From assembly GCA_004009845.1 (NCBI GenBank), contig RMBW01000133.1, positions 1 through 64,000 on the forward strand: 64,000 nucleotides of DNA, in the 5' to 3' direction. Below the pieces are notes generated by a model. It did no database searches. It was given only the letters and a program-made list of their open reading frames with translations, and had not been told where the DNA came from. Each line of letters opens with the position of its first letter. The first letter of the stretch is position 1. Below are positions 30,218 through 41,450 of this stretch, one piece after another. This DNA comes from Davidsoniella eucalypti (lineage: Eukaryota; Ascomycota; Sordariomycetes; Microascales; Ceratocystidaceae). A program made the translations under genes and the position numbers.

Positions 30218-32953
30218 TCACACTAAAACATGACCTTGGTCTACATACAACTTCTTAGACCACTTTTCTGGCTCGGTATCAATACTACCAAAAGGTCTCT
30301 TTCTTGATTGTGGCAGGTCTAGAATCTTTGCCATATCAAAATCAATGATCATCAGCTTCCCTGACTTGCGATCTTGTAGAATATTTCTCTCTTCAAGATC
30401 CCCATGCTCAACACCATATTCCGCCATTTGAGAAGCCATCTTTCTAAGGTAGTTGTAGCCTTCATCCGACAGCGATGTGATAGACTCGCCAGCATAAGAA
30501 AGTAAAAGAACATGCTTATAATCATGGAGCCTTAGAGGAATTCCCATCTTCAGCATGACACTTCCAAGACAAACAGGAATAGCAGTTCCTTGGAGTGTCC
30601 TGAGCTTCCAATAAGCAAGAAGCTCTCTTCGAAGCAGCCACAGATCTTCACTCTCAATACCTTTTCCAACAAATGTATAGCCAAGTGGGTATAATGTGAG
30701 TTTGACCAAGGACCCAACAGCACCATGTTTGTTCAGATCTTCACAGCCATTGTCAAGATTATCGTCCATTTGAATCTTGATAGCTTTCAAGAACTGAGAG
30801 AAACTCAAGGGATGACGTTGGCCTTGAGTATCCTCAGTAGCTTGCTGGTGAAACAGGTAGTTTGGGCAGGTTTGGTCAAGGTCCAGGCCATGGACTAAAC
30901 CATAGAGACATTGCTGTGTACAGTAGCTAGAAAGGGGGGGGCAAGCAGTTCGTGTTTGAGGCCGATGCACAAAACTGAGGCTATGTCCTCCTCCATCACC
31001 ACTTTCTCCGTCACCACTTTCTCCGGGGGCAGTTGGGTGAGGTCTGAAGCTTGAGCTTGAACTAGAGTCTACTTCGTCTGATTCGTCATCTTCATACTTA
31101 GATGGTAGGGAACGAACTCGGGATCTCAGGTCCTGAATATCCTCTAAGCTGAGTTTTGGCTGTTCAAGTGATAGGAGCATCAGCGTCAGGATATAAGCAA
31201 TTGGCGTCTGCTTGATACTTTCGATCTGCCCCTCAATCGTCTCAGTATCCATAGGGCCATTTACTTGGTCAAGGCGTGGAATACTAGAGATATCTTCACT
31301 GGGAACAGAAAGATAGTAATTGACGGTACTAGGTGTCTTTTTGTCGATAGTCAAGAAAATGAAAGACTCGCCAGTCGTGATGTATCCGTAAAGAAGGCCA
31401 GAGTTGAGCATATAATGATATACCTGTGTTATAGCGCAAGCAACAAACTGAAGTACTTGAGCATTTGTTGGCCCATCCTGATTCGCGATACTGCTTGTGC
31501 CCCTTTCTATACTGCGATAAAAGAGAGATGGATCCGAAGTTGAAAGCTGTTCTAGAGCTTCTCGGAGCTGAGCAGCAGGGAGCTTATGAGCTGCCTTGTA
31601 CTCCACAATGAACAGTAATTTGTTGATTGTATAAGAGGGAGGAGGGCTCTCGGAGTTTGAAGCATCTTTGGACTTTGAAGCCTCTTCGGACTTGGACTTG
31701 GAAGCCTCTTCGGACTTGGAAGTATCTTCGGACTTTGTAGAGACACCTAAGCTGATATTGTCGAAATAGAATGGACGAGAAGGTGCATGCGTCTTTGGTG
31801 GAGGCTCATCGGGTGCGCTAGATGAAGCGGGTCTTTTTCTACTAGATCGCTGTTGATCAGAAGGCATAGTTACATGCTCGGCGTGACTAGAACTAGCAAC
31901 ACTCATACTTTCTTGCTCGTGTGAAGACTGAATAGACTCATATGAAGCTTCCAATAGCAAATTCTGGGTATGAGGTTCTAGCATAACCTCAAGCTGAGAA
32001 TTCAGTTCAGCTTGGATCTGAAACTCTTCCATCTCAGCCCGACTGGCCTGTTCGTCCAACACTCTCTCGTCACGTCGAAGATCTGTGGCATATCGGGTAT
32101 TAGGGTTGAATGTGACCATTTCAACATTGTCGTAGGCTTTTGTGGTCTCATCGTGACCTTTATGTTGCAGGTAGATATTTGTAGCATCCCGAACATCATC
32201 CTCAATAACGGATTTTGAAAAAAGCACGACACTCTTCTCACACGATTGGAAATCCATAGAACTGTTGGACTGGACAGTAGCAGTTCTTTCAAAGTTTTTG
32301 AATAAAGGTTGCTGTCCAAAAAGGGATTGACACTCATTGAACTTCTTCTCGTGGACTCTTGGGAAGTCAGACCAAGGTCTGAAAAGATGCGGATATGATC
32401 TTTTGGCAACTGAGGTAGCTCCACCCGTGGTGTGTCGGTTCTTGAACTGCTCTATCTTGAAGGTTTTGTAGTTGAGAGCATAGCAGTTGTAAAGGAAAGT
32501 TATAAAAGTCGTCTTCCTAGTGAGGCGTTCGGAACGTTCGGCTCTTCGGCTTTCCTGTTCTTTTTCATGTCGTTCCTGATCAGCTCTTCGACTTTCCTGA
32601 TTGGCTCTTCGACTTTCCTGTTCGGCTTTCTGGTCTGAAGCTTCCTTGTCGAGTCGGAGTTGTTCTTTTTCACGTCGTTCCTGTTCTTTTTCACGTCGTT
32701 CCTGTTCTTTTTCACGTCGTTCCTGTTCTTTTTCACGTCGTTCCTGTTCTTTTTCGACTCGGAGTTGTTCGGCTTTCTGATCTGAGGCTTCCTTGTCGAG
32801 TCGGAGTTGTTCATTGTCGCGTTGGAGTTGTTCATAGCCGAGTCGGTATTTCTATAAATTAAAATTACTTAGTTATGGAATTCATTTTGTTGGAAAATGT
32901 ATAGAACCACTAACCTGCAGCAACTGCTCTTGGGATAAATTTGAATCCATCAT
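30218..32953 (-). CDS. coiled-coil and protein-kinase-like protein of a fungal expanded family
   Basis: Two exons, 32953-32915 (MMDSNLSQEQLLQ) and 32851-30218, give 890 residues. The 63-bp intron has GTTAGT and TTTATAG and preserves the frame. Residues 14-120 form a charged coiled coil including four EKEQERR heptads. Residues about 130-270 carry LYNCYALNYKTFK and SCEKSVVLFSKSVIEDDV, a block shared with the relic at 39665-40315. A Ser/Glu-rich linker with SKSEEASKSK repeats follows. The C-terminal third has CTQQCLYGLVHG, VKLTLYPLGYTFVGKG, VPVCLG-like IPVCLGSVML, then HGDLEERNILQ (about residue 829) and IDFDMAK (about 850), which are kinase-like catalytic-loop and metal-binding motifs. Lengths and motifs fit the small kinase-like proteins that are multiplied in many filamentous fungal genomes, often near transposons. 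Substrate and role are unknown. A CACGTG lies at 33153-33158, 200 bp upstream. Confidence 0.82.
32665..32755 (-). repeat. 21-bp in-frame tandem repeat coding for EKEQERR heptads
   Basis: The unit GAAAAAGAACAGGAACGACGT (minus strand) is repeated about four times almost perfectly, giving four EKEQERR heptads in the coiled coil. Longer pieces around it (CAACTCCGACTCGACAAGGA) are also duplicated on each side. Such repeats change copy number by slippage, so coiled-coil length probably varies between strains. Confidence 0.85.
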
Positions 32954-34983
32954 TTACAGCAGCTATAAGTCAAAGCATAGAAGAAGGTCAAAGTTGATTG
33001 AAGTGTTGGTGGTTTTTACTGTTGCAAGATGCGCTTGAAGCAGATGGTGATGGTGAATAAAATGATTAAGGCCGAAATTAGGCAACATTGAGATCGAGTA
33101 TGGTCATACGATTCAACGTGCAGGGAAAGAGCTATTTAGTAGTCGCTCACATCACGTGACTTACATTTCCTTCATAGACCCATTAATAACCCTTTATATT
33201 TTCTCCACAATTTAGTCAGCAAGTTCATATATGTTGGAGAAAATATGTAAATATAATGATTGATATAGAATATGTAACTAGTGATTAATAAATGAGTTTC
33301 TCTTATAACATACCACTGTAGCTGTATATACTATCCTCTTCTCTTGACTCCCTAGTTAAACCCACAATGTAGCCACCTTTATGTGTATTGATGAATTTGC
33401 AAAGGTATCTGGCAGTGTGGCTCGAATCATAGAAGTTCGAAATTTTTGTTGTACAATATTTATGCTGTAATGTATACCCACAATATTAGTATCATTATGT
33501 ATCATAACCTTTCAGGCTATACCAATTGCAATAATGTTGCCTTGAACATTAAGAGGCACTATAGAATAATACGACTTGTATTCACTATGCCGGTACTAAT
33601 AGCCAGCTACATACCCTACTATAAAATAATGTATATGGCTGAGTTTTTAGCAACTCTACGTTCTACTTGGTGATATCGGAAGTCCCAACTTTTGTTATCG
33701 GCCCAATTTTGACACCAGACAGTGAGTATGTGATAAATATTTCGATCACTTGAGTCCTTGCCAAACTCTGCAATGATAATATCAAAATACCTGATACACT
33801 TGATGTTCCTAAATCAACTTCTATTTGATCATAAGCCACCTCTAAACCCAACGATAGTTTGACTTCTCTCAATCCCTCATCGTCCAATTTTAATTATAAA
33901 CAACCCACGGCTTGAGAAAAAGTAGCTTAGGTCATTTGATCATGGTGATTTATAAACCGGGGGCAAACTAAAGAGACACTCCTGCCACAGAACAAATGAA
34001 CAAACTACAGAATCATTAGGTATTGATTAAAACCAGCTGTATGTCTTACACATTGATGTCAATTTCCAGGTCACACCAGACACGATATTTTACATCCCCA
34101 ACTCATCCCATCGATCTGGCCATGAAATACACCTCTATCCATCAGCCGACTTTCGATAGTGCGCCTCTAATACTTTGGAGGCCATAATGGACCAATGGCA
34201 GTTTAGTAGCAGCCAAATTGCTCATCATTTTTAGAAGGCTAAGAAATAATCATACCTGTATTTGTGGGTATACAAGGGTTATCACTTAAGTTACTAATAG
34301 CATATGCTGACTCTTAACGTAGTGATGATGATGATTGTTGTTCTCTTCTTGTGATATAGTGAGGGTAACGGTGCCCGTTGCCTAAATACCTGATACCCCC
34401 GTACGTGGTCATGTGACCGTGACCCACATACGGTGGCAATACCGCATTGTGGTATACCGACAGTATTAAATATATCCAACTATTTGAAAACCAAGTACAA
34501 ACTCGGCCATTCTGAAATAGAGTTAAAGACAAAAAAGCAAACTGTTATTGAAATCTATTTTCATTTTTAACTCTTGATCTAGCACTGATGCCTCTACAAG
34601 AATCTAACTCCTTTTTTTTCAATTTGTTGCTGTATACCTCCAATGTTCTGAAACTTCATTTCATGAGCTCTTGCATATGAGGTGAATGACCTATTTTCAT
34701 AGATTATGTTTTTGAAAAACTCCTAAGATAAAGCAATTTGAAGTCCTTGGAGCAAAAAATTCCCAGAAACACATCCGGAGCAGCCAATAGGTGAGAGTTG
34801 TAGGCTTTACAGCAGGTCACGATGCTTTAATACTCTCCCAGCCGCAAACCAACGACTATCTTCAGTGTTTGGTCTTTTTTTCCTTGGGACTTCAACATTC
34901 ATTTTCTTTCCCAAGTTTTCCTTTAGGCTCTTCCTGGTGGTGCCCAGCGCGAGGGGCGTAGCCATCTTGTATTGAACAATACT
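32954..34983. other. promoter of the kinase-like gene and gene-free AT-rich stretch
   Basis: ATCACGTGAC at 33151-33160 is a likely promoter element of the 32953 gene. Beyond about 33250 no supported gene is seen. Confidence 0.4.
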
Positions 34984-35280
34984 TCAAGTGACGATGTTAG
35001 TCAGGACAGAGGTCAGAAAGCGTTTTTTGGATCTCATGCTTAGCGTACCGGCAGTGACACCACAAGCCTTGAGCTTATCAGCACAGTGAGTAAGAGAATG
35101 ATGCTTAGCGTCGGAGAGGTAACCACGTCGCTCAAGAGCCTCCTCCACGATTTTATGGCCAAGGTGAGCGTTAGCCAGAGTGGCAGCGACATCCAAAGTA
35201 GCGATGATGCTGTGAAAAATACCGTTTTGAAAGATAAGTTGTTGATGGTAGAGTGGAAAGAGAGTAGATGAAGTTGACCC
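34984..35280 (-). CDS. possible small or partial gene, unrecognised
   Basis: A minus-strand frame with coding-like composition reads GIFHSIIATLDVAATLANAH, then IVEEALERRGYLSDAKHHSL and CADKLKACGVTAGTLSMRS, and stops at 34984. There is no in-frame ATG upstream within the frame, but TTTTACAG at about 35280 could be an intron acceptor with the first exon further right. Downstream of the stop, the same strand continues with coding-like sequence (MATPLALGTTRKSLKENLGK), so the gene may be broken. Family not recognised. Confidence 0.3.
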   Translation of the reverse strand, partial: GSTSSTLFPLYHQQLIFQNGIFHSIIATLDVAATLANAHLGHKIVEEALERRGYLSDAKHHSLTHCADKLKACGVTAGTLSMRSKKRFLTSVLTNIVT

Positions 35281-38016
35281 TGTAAAACGAAAGAAATTCA
35301 GAAGTAAGAAGATAATAATAAGATGTTGCTACGGAATGATGTAAGAAGAAAGGAAAGCAAAAGAGTCCTTCGGTGTCATAAAGGCTCAATACTTATACAT
35401 GCTTATGATGGCAATGCTCTAGTTTGTGTCCGGACTTGACTAATGTAATACTCCCTCTCCCCTCCCCTTCATCACGAGCTAAGGAACTGTACTAGTTGTA
35501 GACTCCTGTACTACAATAACAGCCAAAGTAAACGTTGGGGCCTAAATTTTTACCACCGACTTCCAGCTTAGCCTAGCTAAGTCTAATGTATATGAAAGAA
35601 TAAGCCCTCACTGCCAATCTAGGGTCCAAAGTGTTGTCTAAGTATGTAGTTATTCTGGCTACTACCTACAGGAATAACTCGCTAGTCAGTTAGAAGTATT
35701 ATAATAACCTTCAGATAAAGTCCTCACCAAAACAAGAGTGTGACCTGATGAAATCTATTGAACCTACGATCTGACCTAGTATATATACCATGTGGCTCGA
35801 ATACACTATCTCGCATGAGCTTGGGGTAGGCTGAGAGGATGCAATAGTTATATAGCCCAAGATTCTAATGGGTTCCATAGAGAAACAAGATATTTATTTC
35901 TGTTTGTAACATGTCGACAAACTGTCCATGATCAAGACGTACCTGTTACTAGGCAGAAAATAACAGATTGCCATGACTTATAACATGACTCAAATACCGC
36001 CGTCTTAGCTGTGATATGATCGCCCCTTTGTCATTTGATTACCAAGGCGCCCAGCTTGAGTGGAGGTGCTTGAACTGAGATGCACATGGTAGTATGATGT
36101 CGGATCTTAATACATCTCAAACAGATCTAGGCTATTATTCATGATAAACATCATCGCCGTGGTTGTTATCAGGATTTTTTAGCTTGAGGCGATCATCCAG
36201 TATCAAACTGATTTATTATAGAGATGCTAGGAATAGTCATGTTGATTGAATATCGGAATAACAAAATAGAAACGTGTTTGTGAACCATATATATTATGAA
36301 GTACAATTTATATAGTGATGTAAATAAACAAACCAGATTCAAATAACGTTTTGCTGTGGAGCTTAATAATATAAATAGTGGTGCCAATTTCCAAATTGGG
36401 CTTAATTAAAAATTAGAGCTCAAAATTCATTACAATCATACATGTAGTCAGCATGATAGAGATAGTTACCTATTCCCTGCTATATACATGTAGTTACCTT
36501 ATTTTGTGTTGGCCTGATATACACGATGAATCAATACTTGTTTATCTCAGACTAAGTAGTATCAGCCCTATGCATCAATGAGCATGATATACGAACTGAC
36601 TAGGGTAAGCTGAATTGCCGTGATTCTGTTTTCTGGCTCCATAACCCGAGAGCAAGACATTTCCTCCAGCATTACCATTATTCATCATCATCAACTTAAC
36701 ATGATATAACAATGTGTGAATTTGTCCTAGATTGGCATTGCCAAAATAGCAAGAAAAGCATGGCCTTGAATACAGAGGGATAAACGGAGACGAAGAGATG
36801 GGCCGATAATACATGTTAATGCTCTGAAATCCCAGAACGCTTATACCGAAGTATAAATAGAGCCCAACAGAGTCGACACGAAAGTATAAGACGGTATACC
36901 CGTGCATTGAAATATTGACGTTGCAAGGGTATATGTAGCCTTTTTTCGTTTTAGCATTGTCATTTTTCAGGTAATTACTCAGAAATTATCCAAGCGAAGA
37001 TTTTCTCTATGAATCAGATACATATTACTATGGTTGTATAGTTAGTTATAGTTCTATACGGTCTTATTTAAGATAGTTATTCCTGCTGGTGTTAAGGTGG
37101 CCTTTGAAAATAGTTGTTTCTCCTTGTGGTTTTGTTTTTAGACAATTTTTATTATCTATTTTGACAGCAGGTACCACCAATTTTCATGCAAACACCACTA
37201 AACTGTCGAAATCGCCAAAAATGTTAAAATCTTTCAGGAAATTTATGCTAAATAGTAGTCGGAATAAAGATAACTTATGAACAAGCTAAACTTCATTTAA
37301 AAACATTCCCTATCCATGTATAGTCAAAACGCATCTTTTAGCTATATGTATTTGATTTCCCTCATTGTCATTATCTCTTACATCTGCTCTGGCTATATTT
37401 GTCAATGACATTGAACATTGTTCCAAGTTAAGTTCCCGAAACCCCATAGCTGGGTAGGGTCTTTTTGGGGGACTGACAGTATAGCGTTATTAAAATGCAT
37501 TACCTTGACAGCGGGACAGCTTAAACGTACACCTCCTATTTAGATATCTACTATTTTTCCATAGGGCTGACCTAGTTGTACACCCAGAGGAGTAGATCTA
37601 GACCAAGACTAGAGGGGTAACGATAAAAGTAAATAAAGAACAAGTCATTATAATATTATTTGTCCCTAGCTGGTATAGCAGGGGCAACAACAAAGAAGCT
37701 AAAAAGGAAGCCAGCAGATTTCAAAAGTTGGAGATGGAAAGACTCGAACGGACTAAACCAGCGGCGGTGCAAGGCCCATGCTGATATAAGAAAGAAAACG
37801 ATTCATATTGTGATGACATAGAGAAGAGTAGGGAAAAAAAGACGGAGAGTCGGATGCAGTTGGTTCAATAGCATGGAAGCTTTGACATCCTCTTGGCAAT
37901 ATGGGCGAAGATAGCATTGTTGAATAACGGCGTTGTCCGGATAGTCTTGTGTATGAGTGAGACCCAAGCTATGCAAAGTAGAAAGTAGACAGCAATGAAA
38001 TTAAGAAAAGAAAAGA
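35281..38016. other. gene-free AT-rich stretch
   Basis: No supported gene over about 2.7 kb. A sequence near 37739-37790 resembles part of a tRNA T-arm on the minus strand but does not fold (see rejected). Sequence just before 38016 is already promoter of the small secreted protein. Confidence 0.4.
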
Positions 38017-38045
38017 TATAAAGGCAGTCGACGTCCTCTATATAA
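38017..38045 (+). promoter_or_regulatory. TATA-like boxes of the small secreted protein gene
   Basis: TATAAA at 38017 and TATATAA at 38039 lie 120-150 bp before the start codon and are followed by a CT-rich 5' leader, the usual arrangement of highly expressed fungal genes. Confidence 0.45.
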
Positions 38046-38166
38046 CGCAACCAAAATATCTCTTCTCTATCACTCACCCTCGCTCTCTCAACATTCAACA
38101 CTGTCTCAACATTACTTAATAACTCTTCTTCATCTTAATATCAACCGGCCACCCTCTTTCGCAAAA

Positions 38167-38555
38167 ATGAAGTCCTTCGCCATTACCGCTCTTTTCGCTG
38201 CCTCCATGGCCGTTGCTGCTCCCGCTCCGGGTGGTGATTCGGCTTCCACTTCTGTCCCGGAGAATTGTGCCCCTGGCACATTCAAGTGTACCGTCAACGA
38301 GGGCTCCGATGGCTGGGCTATCTGCAGCGTCCTAGGTGCCTGGGTGGTAAGTTTTTTTTCTTCAACTTCTCGACATTCTCCCTTTTGATATTGCTGTATA
38401 TTCTTTCTTCAAGTAAAAACACATGTCAAGTTACAATTAGAGAAATTCCATATACTAACATTGCATGCTTTTGTTCAATATAGTACGGCGGTGACTGCCC
38501 TCCTAACACCTCTTGCTCCTTCAACGAGGTAACCCGGACGCCTTACTGCATCTAA
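38167..38555 (+). CDS. small secreted cysteine-rich protein (candidate effector)
   Basis: Two exons, 38167-38346 and 38484-38555, give 83 residues. The 137-bp intron has GTAAGT, TACTAAC and ATATAG. The N-terminus MKSFAITALFAASMAVAAPAP is a textbook signal peptide with cleavage near residue 18. The mature part has six cysteines (CAPGTFKC, ICS, GDCPPNTSC, YCI) and conserved tryptophans. The pattern CxPGTFxC ... WxxC ... GxWVxxGxC ... C ... PYC resembles small fungal proteins related to chitin-binding modules (CBM19-like), so cell-wall or host-glycan binding is a possibility. Size, cysteine content and its position at the edge of the transposon-rich compartment fit a secreted effector. Function is inferred only. 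Confidence 0.82.
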
Positions 38556-38940
38556 GCTGTCACAAGTAACCGCATTAGTCGCTTGCTACTTTGTGTATGC
38601 TTAGTACTCGCCTTATTGCATAATGATTCTCTTATCCGAGAACGATTGCATTAGGCCAATTAGCATTGCATAATAGAAATATCTGCCTTGTAGTCATGGG
38701 GACAACTTTGACTACTATCAAGGATATAGCTTGATTGGAGCATGATCATAGATTGAGAAGAGAGGAGTATTCAAAAACACCACAAGAGTTGGAAATTATC
38801 ATATCATAATATACATTGCATCAATATTACATTAGTTATATATCTTTCATTATCATCAGATAAGACATCTGTGAATCACCAAGTATATAATTTGTGGGCC
38901 ATGATGGTAAATATCACACCAAGACAATTGTGCTAACATA
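38556..38940. other. 3' flank, AT-rich
   Basis: No gene. Likely holds the 3' ends of both neighbouring convergent genes. Confidence 0.35.
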
Positions 38941-39306
38941 TCACATAACTATGTAGCTTTCTACCTTGAGACTAATGGAGCTATTCCCATGACTGCCTAA
39001 AATGTAGCGAGTATTCAACCATTGTTCCAACTTGCTAATAAGATCTGCCTCGAGGCCCTGGGACATTACCAAGTTATCTTTCAGGTGACCAACAGTCATC
39101 TGCTTAATAATACCAGATTCAATAGTATTTCTGAGTTGGTTGTCAGATACGTTATTGGGCTTGTCATCAGTTGGCCTTCTGCCACGCCTCTGAGGGGCGT
39201 CATCATCGGCCTCATGCTCTCGCTTGACAGTCCGTAGACCTTGATGGCCTGTTGACTTGATAGGATCATTTATCTCTTGGAAAAGGCCACCAACACGCCT
39301 GTTCAT
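38941..39306 (-). CDS. hypothetical basic protein, possible SAP-like motif
   Basis: From the ATG at 39306 (context GTGGCCATGAAC), the frame gives 121 residues: MNRRVGGLFQEINDPIKSTG, a basic stretch APQRRGRRPTDDK, and MTVGHLKDNLVMSQGLEADL followed by SKLEQWLN. The last part resembles a SAP motif (LKDxLxxxGLxxxLxxKLEQxL), a small DNA-binding fold. ATCACGTGACT at 39458-39468 lies about 150 bp upstream, and a possible TATA (TATAAAAG, 39487) is on the other strand. No intron is needed. The family is not certain and a chance frame cannot be excluded. Confidence 0.45.
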   Translation of the reverse strand: MNRRVGGLFQEINDPIKSTGHQGLRTVKREHEADDDAPQRRGRRPTDDKPNNVSDNQLRNTIESGIIKQMTVGHLKDNLVMSQGLEADLISKLEQWLNTRYILGSHGNSSISLKVESYIVM

Positions 39307-39664
39307 GGCCACTAAAGTAAAATGGCAATGTTGACGGAATGGCAATAGGGTGGTAATTAAATTAAATTCGAAAGCTAAAGACCGATACAAATGTTGACTT
39401 GCTATCATCCGAGTTTGGCTTGAATTACAACTTACAGCACAGGAAACTCACGCGCCATCACGTGACTCCGATTCAGCTTCCTGCCTGTATAAAAGTAAGT
39501 TCACCGACCAATCATAGAGATTGCGTTGGACATCTCACGAAACTTGACGGGGAAGATGGAGAGATGGACAGGTCTTTTCTTTTCTTTTTTCTTTTTATTC
39601 CTTGTTAGGCGGTATCCTAAGATACATAGCCCTGAGCTAATACTAGTTAGTATACAATGTAACA

Positions 39665-40315
39665 TTATTTGTTGCATCTGATGGGCATCTGGCGGAACGT
39701 CGGTATCCGAGAGATCAGAGTCTGATATACCGATATTTGGAGGGATGAGCTACCCGTATCCTTGGTGGTTCGACTAGGGTGAATTGAAGATTCCTTTGCC
39801 AATTGAGCAACCGCATAATATCGTGAGTTGACATCGAAAACCACTTTTTCGATAGAATCGTATGCTGTTTTCTTGCCGGGTTCTTTATGCTGCAAAAGTA
39901 GGTTGATGATAGTTTCAACATGGTCCTCAACAGTCAGTCGAGAAAAAAAGACAACATGATCCTCACATGACAATGGCTTTGCCAGCTTTTTCTGGTTGGA
40001 GGCAATACTGCTAAAGCTTGGAAATATTTCTTGTTCACCGAAGAAAGTATAGAAGTGAGTGAACTTTTGTTCATGAATGCTCTCGAAGTTGGTCCAAGAT
40101 TTCAAGAAGTAGGCCCACCAGTTGCATGGAATGCTTTATTTGGCTCGTTTCGATGCTTGGTAGTTGAGTTAAAAACTGTTGTAAAGATGTGTTGAGAAGT
40201 CAGAAAGCACATTGAACTTTCGAGCAGCTTCTTTCTTGAGTCGTTCCTTCTCGGTGCGTGCTTCGGCTTGTGCTAGCTTTTTAGTGTTTTCCTCATCGTG
40301 CCGCCTTAGATCTTA
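39665..40315 (-). pseudogene. truncated paralogue of the coiled-coil kinase-like gene
   Basis: The minus strand has a charged coiled-coil piece (KLAQAEARTEKERLKKEAAR), a broken LYNSF-stop-LNYQASK stretch, then SWTNFESIHEQKFTHFYTFF. It continues SCEDHVVFFSRLTVEDHVET and INLLLQHKEPGKKTAYDSIE, clearly related to SCEKSVVLFSKSVIEDDVRD and IYLQHKGHDETTKAYDNVE of the 30218-32953 gene. Similarity stops after about VFDVNSRYYAVAQL and the kinase-like part is absent. Stops and frameshifts upstream make it a pseudogene. Confidence 0.75.
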
Positions 40316-40379
40316 GTTGATTGTTGTTGTTATCATTGTCCTTAGGTGACAAGGTTTGGGCAGCCACCGCATAGACATA

Positions 40380-41000
40380 TTGATCAACTTGGGTGCATCA
40401 AAAATGACAAAGGTTGAAAAAAGAAAGCGAGAATGAACAGCAGCATTGGGAACCGGTGCTGATCGCTCTTAGAAATGCACGACGAAGTGGAAAAGTTCGT
40501 CTTTAGATGAGGGGGAGATACCGTAAGCTCAAATTACGGAGGTTGTATACAGCGTTATGGATATGACGTAAGAATTAGGGAAAACTACAGCAAAAAAGGT
40601 GCACAAAGACCAAAAAGACATACAACACCCGGTATTCCCACGTGGTCACCCACCGTAGTACTGATCGAGCGCTTGATAGTTTAACTAGGGGAGAGCGGAC
40701 GGGATCCCGTGCTTTCTATCAGCTGTGGTCGTATGTTGAGAATTTGGGGCTTAGAAGGCATTATAATGGAACCGCCGAAAGCCGGCCGGGACTCTCCGTG
40801 TCAACGGCCGGTAGCATCTCGGACTCGCTCTTCTTGACTTTTGTGGACCGGCCACCTGTACACGAAACAAAGGATTGCCAATATTTTGTTGTATTCTGCC
40901 TCGTAAATGGCATTCTGTGTTTCTGAGGTAACATCCCGTTGTAAATCAGCCTGCTTTTTTTGCCATGTAAACAAATCGGTACTCGAAACCACTCTGTTAT
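40380..41000 (-). repeat. dispersed repeat unit carrying a 5S rRNA gene, copy 2
   Basis: In reverse orientation it matches the flanks of the split 5S at 14446-15349 on both sides: upstream from about 40740 to 40950 (including AATGCCATTTACGAG) and downstream from 40617 to about 40390 (CTTTAGATGAGGGGGAGATA read in reverse). It lacks about 90 bp of the upstream part and has no retroposon insert. It lies next to the kinase-like relic, and its upstream part reads as a coiled-coil frame (KKQADLQRDVTSETQNAIYE). Confidence 0.7.
40618..40736 (-). rRNA. 5S ribosomal RNA
   Basis: Complete 119-nt 5S on the minus strand, identical base for base to 29301-29419, with both ends forming the terminal helix. 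TTATAATG lies 25-32 bp upstream (40761-40768) and a poly-T stretch follows the 3' end. The flanks are those of the repeat unit rather than unique DNA, so this copy may have been spread with that unit. The conserved folding and promoter suggest it can still be expressed. Confidence 0.82.
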
Positions 41001-41450
41001 GTCAATAGTTAGCCATCTAGGCATCTTCGTTGAGGGTTAAAAGGAAAGATATCGGTGACTCGTTGTGTTTGTACGAGAGGAAGTTGACTTTGGAGTCTCT
41101 AGTATCGATGTCAATGATAGTCTTCTAGTGAATCATACAGAGTTAGGCTCTGTCAAAGTAGTCGTTGGGCTGCTTGAAGCTCATGGAGAAACTCTAGTCG
41201 TACATAGATTTTATCTGATAGCTATGTAGGTTAGAGAATTTAGGTTGCAAGTGCGTTTTATTATGCTGTTATATCATCAATCTTGTGGCTCCTATGAGCT
41301 AAGAATAGACGCATATCGGTTTTGGAACCCTAATACTTACAAACCCTATCTCTCAAGAATATCCAACGACGTTAATTCTCAACACACAGTCTCAATTCAA
41401 AGCCCAGATTCAACTGTATACTGCTCATAAATCACTATGCCCCTCAAAAT
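41001..41450. other. intergenic sequence, no gene recognised
   Basis: Marks the transition from the transposon-rich part to the gene-dense part. Short frames only. Confidence 0.4.

Noticed and set aside
32500..32835. 111-codon frame rich in N, K and R (KKNRNDV repeats) as an independent gene
   Set aside because: It is the out-of-frame reading of the coiled-coil exon of the kinase-like gene, whose own frame gives EKEQERR heptads and joins the downstream protein.
37729..37790. tRNA-like sequence on the minus strand (GTTCGAGTC before CCATCTCCA)
   Set aside because: The T-arm stem does not pair and no matching D-arm, anticodon stem or 5' acceptor strand is present. At best a degraded 3' half.
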